From JBBDSH01 sp040905045 (GTDB lineage: Bacteria > Pseudomonadota > Gammaproteobacteria > Eutrophobiales > Eutrophobiaceae), in NCBI GenBank assembly GCA_040905045.1, contig JBBDSH010000007.1, positions 1 through 12,598 of the forward strand: DNA of 12,598 nt, in the 5' to 3' direction. The notes under the pieces were generated by a model, which was given only the letters and a program-made list of their open reading frames with translations, did no database searches and had not been told where the DNA came from. The translations under genes were made by a program, and so were the position numbers. This document shows, one piece after another, positions 1 through 6,600 of this stretch. Numbering within the stretch: position 1 is the first letter of the stretch; every line of letters starts with the position of its first letter.

Positions 1-20
1 GAATATTCATGATGGGTTAT

Positions 21-55
21 GGTGGGTTACGCTGGACAACGCTAACCCACCCTAC
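21..55 (-). repeat. REP-like hairpin with GTAG foot (unit 1, element A)
   Basis: Inverted repeat GGTGGGTTA (21-29) / TAACCCACC (43-51), a 9 bp stem with a 13 nt loop. CTAC follows at 52-55, so on the minus strand the element starts with GTAG. A 5' GTAG foot next to a hairpin is the hallmark of REP sequences recognised by RAYT transposases. Confidence 0.85.
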
Positions 56-81
56 ATCAAGCTATGAGTCATGAGAGGGCC

Positions 82-117
82 GTAGGGTGGGTAGAGCGCG
101 ATAGCGCGAAACCCACC
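82..117 (+). repeat. REP-like hairpin with GTAG foot (unit 1, element B)
   Basis: GTAG at 82-85 is followed by a stem GGTGGGT (86-92) / ACCCACC (111-117). The loop contains CGCGATAGCGCG, which can add base pairs. Together with element A (21-55) it forms an inverted pair whose GTAG feet face each other across 26 bp, a BIME-like arrangement. Confidence 0.85.
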
Positions 118-137
118 GAATATTCATGATGGGTTAT

Positions 138-172
138 GGTGGGTTACGCTGGACAACGCTAACCCACCCTAC
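138..172 (-). repeat. REP-like hairpin with GTAG foot (unit 2, element A)
   Basis: Duplicate of the element at 21-55. The stem is GGTGGGTTA (138-146) / TAACCCACC (160-168), with CTAC at 169-172 (GTAG on the minus strand). Stem and loop are unchanged from the first copy. Confidence 0.85.
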
Positions 173-198
173 GTCAAGCTATGAGTCATGAGAGGGCC

Positions 199-239
199 GT
201 AGGGTGGGTAGAGCGTAGCGCAGCTGAGCGAAACCCACC
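199..239 (+). repeat. REP-like hairpin with GTAG foot (unit 2, element B)
   Basis: GTAG at 199-202, then stem GGTGGGT (203-209) / ACCCACC (233-239). The loop differs from unit 1 and is longer. The stem is kept while the loop changed, as expected if the stem and foot are what is recognised. Confidence 0.85.
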
Positions 240-246
240 GTAACAA

Positions 247-768
247 TTATTCACAATCCATATCCTTATCGACGGGTTCTGCCCAACCCTCGTCATATGT
301 TCCTCTTTTTACACATTGTCGAAATGATGAATAAGGCCATTCAGCCGGCCTATTGACATAACCATGCTTCACGGGATTGTAATGTATATAATCCATATGA
401 CGCCGATAATCATGCTCATCACGTATCAGATGTTCCCAGAAACGACGCTGCCAAATACCACGCTCGTCCTTCCTCATTCTGCTCGCTGAAACGGTCTCTG
501 AAAACGGGAAATGCCGCGTAAATTCGCTTTTGATCAATCGCCACCGGCTGATGTAATCGTCATCATCCGGCGGCAACGTCCAGATGCAGTGCATATGATC
601 AGGAAGCACGACAATGCCATCGATATGAAATGGATACCGCTTTATGATTTTCCGGAAGGCGTTGCGCAACAGGGAAATATTATCCACTAGAATCGGTTTC
701 CGTCCCCGGATTACGACCGTGAAAAAGAAGCATCCACCCGGCATGCGTACACGACGGTAATTCGGCAT
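247..768 (-). CDS. REP-associated tyrosine transposase (RAYT, Y1_Tnp/TnpA_REP family)
   Basis: A 173-residue single-strand-specific HUH endonuclease/transposase of the RAYT branch of the IS200/IS605 TnpA superfamily. In known members it binds and cleaves REP hairpins next to a GTAG foot. Seen here: an N-terminal YRRVRMPGG-type strand, the HUH pair in PDHMH (H58, H60), the WQRRFWEHLIRDEHD motif (residues 106-120) and the YIHYNP motif, in which Y127 is the probable nucleophile. Length is normal for the family and the frame is intact, so the enzyme may be active. The ATG at 768 has an excellent ribosome-binding site. Matching REP pairs flank the gene on both sides (1-239 and 806-884), the expected context for a domesticated RAYT that mobilises REPs rather than itself. 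No IS200-type end structures or accessory TnpB are seen. Its codons look less GC-rich than those of the PKS. Confidence 0.95.
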   Translation of the reverse strand: MPNYRRVRMPGGCFFFTVVIRGRKPILVDNISLLRNAFRKIIKRYPFHIDGIVVLPDHMHCIWTLPPDDDDYISRWRLIKSEFTRHFPFSETVSASRMRKDERGIWQRRFWEHLIRDEHDYRRHMDYIHYNPVKHGYVNRPAEWPYSSFRQCVKRGTYDEGWAEPVDKDMDCE

Positions 769-773
769 ATCAA

Positions 774-780
774 CCTCCTT
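774..780 (-). promoter_or_regulatory. Strong ribosome-binding site of the RAYT gene
   Basis: On the minus strand AAGGAGG lies 5 nt before the ATG at 768. This near-perfect Shine-Dalgarno fixes the start and is far stronger than those of the other genes in the window. Confidence 0.85.
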
Positions 781-805
781 GTTTGTATCAATGACGGTAT
801 TTCAT

Positions 806-840
806 GGTGGGTTACGCTGAACAACGCTAACCCACCCTAC
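806..840 (-). repeat. REP-like hairpin, 5' flank of RAYT (element A)
   Basis: Stem GGTGGGTTA (806-814) / TAACCCACC (828-836) with CTAC at 837-840, i.e. a GTAG foot on the minus strand. It is the same family as 21-55, with one loop change (CTGAAC instead of CTGGAC). It lies 38 bp upstream of the RAYT start codon. Confidence 0.85.
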
Positions 841-853
841 GCCTGCTGCCGTT

Positions 854-884
854 GTAGGGTGGGTAGAGCGGAGCGAAACCCACC
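854..884 (+). repeat. REP-like hairpin between RAYT and glycosyltransferase (element B)
   Basis: GTAG at 854-857, stem GGTGGGT (858-864) / ACCCACC (878-884). It pairs head-to-head with 806-840 across 13 bp. It ends 7 bp from the stop of the minus-strand glycosyltransferase, so it lies in that gene's 3' untranslated region and could stabilise or end its transcript. Confidence 0.85.
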
Positions 885-891
885 TGCATTT

Positions 892-2145
892 TTACAATGA
901 TCGGTTTTTTGTATTCTGCTCCTGAACGTAAGGAGTGTAAGACAACAACCGGATCTTTCCCTTGCCTTCAATCCGGTATGGAATACCACGCCAGGTAACG
1001 GTCTTCCGGAATACGGCGGCAAGCAGTATGAAACCGTGCAGTATCTGCGTCAGCAGTATGGCCGCCGGGAGCATGAACGTCTGCAGCCGGGAAAGCGGGC
1101 TTTGCGTTTTCTCTCCAACTGCAATCCTGTGGCTGATCATGCTTTCGCCAACCAGCAGCAGCAATGACTGCAGCAGTGCATAACCCAGCAGCGTCAGTCC
1201 GGCAATGCCGGCCTGCGTAGTATCGCCCGTCCAGAGGCCCTGCAGCGCCAGGATCAGGCATGACAGCAGCAGCAACCATTGCAGCAGTCCGAACAACAGA
1301 ATTTTGAACCAGCCGGAATGATGCAGGCGCACCGAGATCATCTGCCGGCAGGCCCAGCCCAGAAATCCTGTGAAGCTGGTATCTTCACGTGTCAGCAGTA
1401 CCAGGGAAGGATCAAAGACCATGGCGAGGTCGTGCTTTCGCAATACGGAATCCAGAAGCGTGTCTTCTCCGTAGGCGTGCCGCAGCCTGTCCACCAGGTC
1501 CGTTTCCTCGAACAGTTTGCGCTCGAAAGCAAGACAGCCGCCCCAGGCAATGCCGTGCCGGTACATCTGCACCACCGATCCGGCATTCCAGAGGTAGCGA
1601 ACGAACGCCGCCATGCTGTTGCCGCGGGGCACGAACCAACGCATGCCTGACACCGCGGAGGCGCCCGATTGCCGCAATCCATTTACCATGCGCCGCAACC
1701 ATGTTGATGACGGCATCGTATCAGCGTCGACGAGGACAACGATATCCGTGTCTTTATCCAGATGACCGGCCACTTCGGCCAGGCCGGCACACTTGAGGCT
1801 GCAGGATGCGGGGATGGTATCCAGCACATGCAGCCGCAATCGATCATCGGTGGCTTTCCGCATCTCGGCATTGACCAGGTCCCAGGCGGGATCTTGCCTG
1901 CTGTCCACAACCACATGGAGGCTGTAGCCGGTGTAATCCTGCTGCAGTAAAGAGTGCAGGCAATCGCGCAAGGACGGATCCGCGCCGCGCAACGGCAGTA
2001 TCACGGCCGCCCCGGGTAATGTTCCCGCGTGTAGCTCTTGCTCCGGACGCCGTGCAAGGAATCGCATCAGCCGCAGGGAAAGAACGGTCTCCATCAAACC
2101 GAGCAGGATCAAGCCGCCGGCGGCGGTCCATACAAGGTAGGTCAT
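892..2145 (-). CDS. Membrane glycosyltransferase family 2, ceramide-glucosyltransferase-like
   Basis: A 417-residue integral-membrane GT-A glycosyltransferase predicted to move a sugar from a nucleotide sugar to a lipid at the inner membrane. Order seen: an N-terminal membrane segment (about 4-26); a catalytic domain opening with AAVILPLRGADPSL (46-59); the metal-binding DAD (D140, D142) in VVLVDADTMP; GGCLAF (202-207); the acidic E227-D228 pair; a CRQMISVR motif (266-273) resembling the (Q/R)xxRW signature of processive and ceramide-type GT2/GT21 enzymes; then three C-terminal membrane segments (about 279-304, 312-336, 356-378); and a WRGIPYRI tail (385-392). All expected catalytic positions are present. 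Substrate is unknown: a hopanoid-type HpnI, a ceramide-type or another lipid glycosyltransferase would all fit. The ATG at 2145 has no clear ribosome-binding site. It overlaps a TGA in another frame (ATGA), so it may be translationally coupled to a gene lost in the N gap. Confidence 0.9.
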   Translation of the reverse strand: MTYLVWTAAGGLILLGLMETVLSLRLMRFLARRPEQELHAGTLPGAAVILPLRGADPSLRDCLHSLLQQDYTGYSLHVVVDSRQDPAWDLVNAEMRKATDDRLRLHVLDTIPASCSLKCAGLAEVAGHLDKDTDIVVLVDADTMPSSTWLRRMVNGLRQSGASAVSGMRWFVPRGNSMAAFVRYLWNAGSVVQMYRHGIAWGGCLAFERKLFEETDLVDRLRHAYGEDTLLDSVLRKHDLAMVFDPSLVLLTREDTSFTGFLGWACRQMISVRLHHSGWFKILLFGLLQWLLLLSCLILALQGLWTGDTTQAGIAGLTLLGYALLQSLLLLVGESMISHRIAVGEKTQSPLSRLQTFMLPAAILLTQILHGFILLAAVFRKTVTWRGIPYRIEGKGKIRLLSYTPYVQEQNTKNRSL

Positions 2146-2166
2146 GAATAAATCGCTTCAATCATT
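2142..2166 (-). CDS. Possible 3' end of a gene hidden in the gap (ends ...IEAIYS)
   Basis: On the minus strand one frame is open from the edge of the gap to a TGA at 2144-2142, which overlaps the glycosyltransferase ATG in the 4 nt ATGA arrangement typical of operon neighbours. Only about seven codons are visible, so this could be chance. It is listed because the glycosyltransferase lacks its own ribosome-binding site and because sequence is missing here. Confidence 0.25.
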
Positions 2167-2266
2167 NNNNNNNNNNNNNNNNNNNNNNNNNNNNNNNNNN
2201 NNNNNNNNNNNNNNNNNNNNNNNNNNNNNNNNNNNNNNNNNNNNNNNNNNNNNNNNNNNNNNNNNN
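2167..2266. other. Assembly gap (100 N)
   Basis: Exactly 100 consecutive N, the conventional placeholder for a scaffold gap of unknown size. Any promoter, gene start or whole gene between the glycosyltransferase and the SDR may be missing. An open reading frame drawn through it has no meaning. Confidence 0.99.
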
Positions 2267-2354
2267 GCAGGCGTTTTCTTGGTATCATTCGTGTTTTGAC
2301 TGTCACAACAACCCGACGAGCAAGAACGCATAATAACATCACACTAACGACCAT
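2267..2354 (-). CDS. Possible 5' fragment of a minus-strand gene cut by the gap
   Basis: An ATG at 2354 is preceded by a good Shine-Dalgarno (GGGAGG at 2368-2363, spacing 8). It opens a frame of 29 codons that runs into the gap: a short hydrophobic start (MVVSVMLLCVLA) followed by a basic stretch. No family is recognised. Against it: the start lies only 20 bp from the divergent start of the SDR, and the stretch is short. It may or may not be the same gene as the fragment at 2142-2166. Confidence 0.22.
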
Positions 2355-2374
2355 TACATAAACCTCCCGGATTC

Positions 2375-3133
2375 ATGTTTCGACACATTATAATTACAGG
2401 CGCCAGCAGCGGCCTGGGGCTGGCGCTGGCGAAGGCCTATGCCGCACCCGGCGTGACCCTGGGCCTCACCGGCAGGCACCGGGAACGTCTCGACCAGGCG
2501 GCGGATGTCTGCCGGCAGGCCGGCGCGGAGGTGATTACCGCTATTCTCGATGTGCGCGAAGGCTTCAAGCTGGCGGAATGGCTGCAGGAATTCGATGACG
2601 CCCATCCCGTCGACCTGGTCATTGCCAATGCCGGCGTGACCTATTCGGTTAACGGCACAACGCCCCTGGAACCACGGGCCGCCATACGCGATGTCTTCGA
2701 TACCAATTTTTCCGGTGCCGTGGATACCCTTAATCCCCTGCTGGAACGCATGCGCACCCGCGGCAAAGGGCATGCGGTGGTAATCAGTTCCCTGTCCGCT
2801 TTCCGGGGGATTCCGCTCTTTCCCGCCTACGCAGCCAGCAAGGCGGCGGTGAAATCCTATTACGAGGCGGTACGCGGCGCCCTGCGCCGGGACGGCGTGA
2901 TCATTACGCTTGCCTGCCCCGGTTTTGTCGAGACTCCGATGACGGAGAAGCTGCGTACCAGTAACTGGCGCCAGCTTGGGGTGGATGATGCGGCGAGAGT
3001 GATTGTCAGGGGCGTGGCAAAGGGGCGGCCGACGATCGTGTTTCCGCGGCTGCATTTTCTGGGTTTGTGGTCCCTGCAATGGCTGCCGGCGAAATGGGCG
3101 GATTGGGTATTATTGAAGCTGTTTTTGAAATAA
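2375..3133 (+). CDS. Short-chain dehydrogenase/reductase (classical SDR)
   Basis: A 252-residue cytosolic NAD(P)(H)-dependent oxidoreductase of the classical SDR family. Seen: the cofactor motif TGASSGLG (8-15), NAG (85-87), the structural N111, and the catalytic S139 with Y152 and K156 in YAASK, at normal spacing, so the enzyme looks active. R34-H35-R36 after the second strand suggests NADPH preference (inference). The last ~27 residues are unusually hydrophobic and rich in Trp and Leu, which could give membrane contact or a lipid-binding lid. The substrate cannot be read from sequence; ketone or alcohol groups on acyl or lipid substrates are plausible beside a PKS and a lipid-type glycosyltransferase. 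The ATG at 2375 has no good ribosome-binding site, but it leads directly into the first beta strand as usual. It is convergent with the PKS gene. Confidence 0.92.
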   Translation: MFRHIIITGASSGLGLALAKAYAAPGVTLGLTGRHRERLDQAADVCRQAGAEVITAILDVREGFKLAEWLQEFDDAHPVDLVIANAGVTYSVNGTTPLEPRAAIRDVFDTNFSGAVDTLNPLLERMRTRGKGHAVVISSLSAFRGIPLFPAYAASKAAVKSYYEAVRGALRRDGVIITLACPGFVETPMTEKLRTSNWRQLGVDDAARVIVRGVAKGRPTIVFPRLHFLGLWSLQWLPAKWADWVLLKLFLK

Positions 3134-3189
3134 GAGTACGGGCTCCAGATTCTCGCAGAGGCTCGGAGTTCGACAGGAACGCAGCAACC

Positions 3190-3270
3190 GTAGGATGGGT
3201 TGAACGTTGTTTGTGAAACCCACCGGCAAGCTGATTTTTTTATGGTGGGTTTCGCTCCGCTCTACCCACC
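3190..3270. repeat. Diverged REP pair of the same family as the RAYT-flanking elements
   Basis: First element: GTAG (3190-3193), then GATGGGT (3194-3200) pairing imperfectly with ACCCACC (3218-3224). Second element: a clean GGTGGGT (3244-3250) / ACCCACC (3264-3270) hairpin with the loop TTCGCTCCGCTCT, like that of 854-884 read on the other strand. Its foot is CCTT instead of CTAC. The surviving GTAG points outward, unlike the head-to-head pairs at the RAYT. Confidence 0.7.
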
Positions 3271-3288
3271 CTTGCCTGAGGTATCCAA

Positions 3289-3352
3289 GATTTCTCTCGC
3301 TGGTCGAAATGACCGGGTCCTGTCGAGGATTTCTCCCGCCGGTCGAAATGAC
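3289..3352. repeat. Short direct repeat, 25 bp x 2, 39 bp apart
   Basis: GATTTCTC(T/C)CGC(T/C)GGTCGAAATGAC occurs at 3289-3313 and 3328-3352 with two substitutions. An inverted, partial copy (TTTCGACCAGCGGGAATC) is at 3586-3603. It resembles dispersed intergenic repeats common in environmental bacterial genomes. No protein or RNA function is visible. Confidence 0.7.
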
Positions 3353-3440
3353 ACCACGGGATACCTTGTTACCTTGAATACTTTTACCACAGAGAGCCTA
3401 CCCGGGACTTGCTCCCTGTCTCTTCTTCACAAATGAATGG

Positions 3441-3474
3441 ATGCCGGATAACGCAAACAACGCGTTTCCGGCAT
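3441..3474. repeat. Palindromic element (8 bp + 4 bp stem)
   Basis: ATGCCGGA (3441-3448) pairs with TCCGGCAT (3467-3474), and ACGC (3451-3454) with GCGT (3462-3465) inside, leaving a 7 nt loop. The ATGACGGG that follows is typical of dispersed proteobacterial palindromes. No T-run follows on either strand, so it is not a standard terminator, though it lies between convergent genes. Confidence 0.7.
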
Positions 3475-3639
3475 GACGGGATTCGAGGCCGCATCGGAAA
3501 TGTGTAGAAGAGTCAGGACTTGATCCGGGGACACAGAGGGCCACAGAGAGAAATGAAAAATTATTAAAATCTGAATCAGTGATCCTTTCGACCAGCGGGA
3601 ATCCCTGCCCACCTACCCTCTTGCTACTTTTAACTTGAA

Positions 3640-6600
3640 TTACGAGGTCTTGGGCAGGCTTGTGGTCTGCTCGGGCTGTTGCCGGTCGTCTACCGCCTTG
3701 TCCTGCAGGGCGACGACCTTTTCCGTTGCATTGCCGGCATCCGCATTCAACTGCGGCGCCAGGGTTTCACCGAGATTGCGGGCCAGGGAATCGATGGTGG
3801 CGTTGTCCGCCAGGGACATCAGCGGTATTTCGACACCGAAGTGGTTTTCGATGGCGGTGGCCAGTTCCATGGCCATGAGGGAATCGATACCCAGATCGTG
3901 CAGCGGCTGGCTGTGCTTGAGCTTGTCGGTGGACACCTTGAGTATATCGGCCACCTTGCCGGCTATCAGGTCGGCCAGGTAGTTATGCCGTTCGGCGGGA
4001 TCCATGGCTTCCATTTCATCCAGGAAGCCCTGTTCGTCGGAAGACGATTCCTGCGGCAGGTTATGCAGCAGCCAGTCGAACTTGCTGGACTTGCCCAGGT
4101 TGCGCGCCAGCCTTTGCCAGTTCGGATTGAGAACGATGGCGTGGGTCTGATCGGTTTCCAGAAGCCGTTCCAGTGTTTGCAGGGCCTGTACGCTGTTGAC
4201 GCCGTTGATGCCGTGACGTTTGCTTAACGATTCGCGCAGCGCGGTATTGCGGGCCAGATAACCGCTGTCCATGATGGCGTCCCAGGCGACGACCGTGGAC
4301 GGCAGGCCCCGGTTGCGGCGGTAATGGGCCAGGGCTTCCAGGTACTGGTTGCCCGCCACGTAGTTGGCCTGTCCCGGATTGCCGAGACACGCCGTCACCG
4401 AGGAATAGAGCACGAAGAAATCCAGATCCCGGGTCAACTGATGCAGATTCCAGGCGCCCTGGATCTTGGGTTTCATGGCTTTTTCCAGGCTTTCCATGGT
4501 CATGTCCCGGATCAGATGGTCATCCAGTACCATGGCGGAATGGACGACACCTCGAAGGGGCGGCAGCCGATCCTTGACCTCGCGCAGGACGCGCTGCAGG
4601 GAAACGGGATCGGCCACATCGCAGGCCATGGTCATCACATCCACGCCGCGGTTTCTGAGCGACGCCAGTTCGTTTTCATCTTCCGGGGCCGGCATGCCGT
4701 TACGGCTGACCAGAATCAGGTGCTGGGCGCCCTTGTCCACCAGCCAGCGCGCCGTCGCCAGACCGAAACCGCTCAGTCCGCCGGAAACCAGATAACTGGC
4801 GTTGGCCTTCAGTTCGAAACGACGGCCGGTCATGGGCACGTCGATTTGGCTCGGCGGACGGCGCAGCGAGACGATGACCTTGCCGATGTGGTGTGACTGT
4901 TGCATCAGCCGGAATGCATCAATGACGCCGTCCGCATCGAACACCGTCTGCGGCAAGGGTTTGAACACACCGGACTCGAACAGTTTCATAACTTCATTGA
5001 AGAGGTCTTGCGAGAGTTCCGGCTGGCGGCGGATCAACTGATCCGCGTCGACGCCGTAATAGGCTATGTTGTGCCGGAAAGGCCGCAGGCCGATACGCGT
5101 GTTCTCAAAATAATCCCGTTTGCCCAGTTCCAGGAAACGGCCGCCCGGCCTCAATACCGAAAGGCTCTTGTCGATGGCCTCGCCGGCGAGGGAATTCAGC
5201 ACCACGTCAATGCCTTCGCCGTCCGTCAGATTCATGATTTCATCGGCGAAATCCAGTGACCGCGAGTTGAGGACGTGGCGAATGCCAAGCAGCGACAGGA
5301 AACGCCGTTTCTCGTCGGTGCCCGCCGTGGCGAAGATCTCCGCGCCACAATGCTGCGCATACTGTATGGCCGCCAGGCCGACACCACCGGTGGCGCCGTG
5401 AATAAGTATTTTCTCGCCCTGCTTGAGGCCGGCCAGATGCGAGACGGCATAAAACACCGTGAAAAACGCCGTCGGCACCGTGGCGGCGGATTCGAAACTC
5501 CAGCTTGCCGGTTTCGGGATGACTGTCGTTACCGGCGCTATGACGTGGGAAGAGAAACACGCGGAAGCAAAGGTCAGTACCTCGTCACCGGCGCGGAAGC
5601 GTTCCACACCCTCGCCCACCGCAGTGACGATTCCGGAACATTCCAGACCCAGGTTGGCGCCGGCGAAACCGTCGTCCAGCATTTCATCGGGCAGCAGCCC
5701 CGACGCGTACATGATATCCCGGAAGTTCAGACCGGCCGCCATGACCTTGATCTCCACTTCGCCTTCCGCGGGACGGCGGCGTGCCGTCTCGCGCCATTTC
5801 ATATCCCGGAAATTGCCGGGATTGCCGCTGATGAGTTGCCAGGCCTCCACCTGAGTGCTGTCCATGTGGCGCAACAGGGAATTGGTCGCGGGATCGGACA
5901 GATAGGAAAGCCGCGGCACCCGGCGCGCGTCCTTATCCAGCAATATTTCATCCTCGCCGTCCGCGGCCGTCAGTTCCCGGTCAATATTGGCCGCGATTTC
6001 GTCGAAATCCGTCTGCCCCTGGATATCGACAAGACGGAAATCGCCGTCGGAATATTCGTTGCGCAGAACCCGGACAAAGCCCCACAAGGCGGCCTGTTGC
6101 GGCGGCGGCATGGCCGAACCGCGGCTGTCGCACAGAGAATAGCCGGTGACGAACCAGATCCGGGGTTTTCCGGCAAAGAGTTCCTCCATATGCCGGGCCA
6201 GATGGATCACGCCCATACAGGTCCGCTGCTGCTTGTCGAGAACCTCGGTTCCCTTGATTTCCTTGGTCGTGGTAAAGCCGGGCAGATAGACAATGCTGTC
6301 GCAGCGAGTGGAACCGTTCGTTATCCCGGCGGCAAGAGCATCGAATCCGTTGCCGGTCTCAAGATCGATGCAGCCGCCGTCACTGTCCGCCGCCTGATCC
6401 GGATCGTCCATGACCCATAACACCGAGTGGCCGTCCGCTTCGAGCCGCTCGCGCAATTGTTGCGCGAGCCGCCGCGAATCACCGTCGCGGTCGGAAATGA
6501 GGACAATCGGCTCACTGCCGACGGATGTATCTTCATGGCCAGCCCGCGTCGATTCGGGAACCCCGCGCGCGGCCAGGAATACCGATTCCCGCGCGCCGAC

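Larger units (their letters stand above)
1..239. repeat. Tandem duplication of a REP-pair unit (about 117-122 bp, two copies)
   Basis: Two adjacent copies of one unit are visible, at 1-117 and 118-239. Each starts GAATATTCATGATGGG and holds two GGTGGGT-type hairpins. Outside the second hairpin loop I see one substitution (A56 versus G173). The loop differs in sequence and makes the second copy 5 bp longer. Such near-identity implies a recent duplication. The array may continue left of the window. It ends 7 bp before the stop of the transposase at 247-768, so it forms the 3' flank of that gene. Confidence 0.93.
3134..3639. other. Gene-free spacer made of degenerate dispersed repeats
   Basis: Between the convergent SDR and PKS genes I see no credible gene. 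The stretch holds a degraded REP pair (3190-3270), a 25 bp direct repeat (3289-3313, 3328-3352) with a partial inverted copy (3586-3603), a near-perfect palindrome (3441-3474) and two copies of CCACAGAGAG (3387-3396, 3541-3550). No convincing Rho-independent terminator was found for either gene. Short frames here (for example 3200-3436 plus and 3427-3612 minus) encode only translated repeats. Confidence 0.8.

Noticed and set aside
1..239. CRISPR array
   Set aside because: There are only two repeats of about 117 bp, with internal inverted repeats, no short regular repeat-spacer pattern and no cas genes. It fits duplicated REP pairs.
837..1022. Minus-strand 61-codon frame overlapping the end of the glycosyltransferase
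   Set aside because: It covers the REP pair and the out-of-frame 3' end of a well-supported gene.
2296..2336. TTGACT...TAATAA promoter upstream of the SDR
   Set aside because: The two boxes are 29 bp apart, far from the usual 16-18 bp, and the adjacent gap prevents a fair search.
2142..2354. Minus-strand 70-codon frame running through the N stretch
   Set aside because: The frame across the gap is artificial because the true gap length is unknown. Only its two ends were kept, as low-confidence fragments.
3200..3436. Plus-strand 78-codon frame in the spacer
   Set aside because: It translates REP-like and dispersed repeats (for example RISPAGRND), begins at a non-ATG codon and has no ribosome-binding site.
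3441..3474. Rho-independent terminator between SDR and PKS
   Set aside because: The stem is good but no T-run follows on either strand, and the sequence resembles a dispersed palindromic repeat.
3427..3612. Minus-strand 61-codon frame in the spacer
   Set aside because: It is made of the palindrome and inverted repeat copies. No family or ribosome-binding site was seen.
5275..6420. Long plus-strand open frame (381 codons) opposite the PKS
   Set aside because: It is antisense to the MT-psiKR-ER part of the PKS, shows no recognisable domain, and follows from the low stop frequency opposite GC-rich coding sequence.
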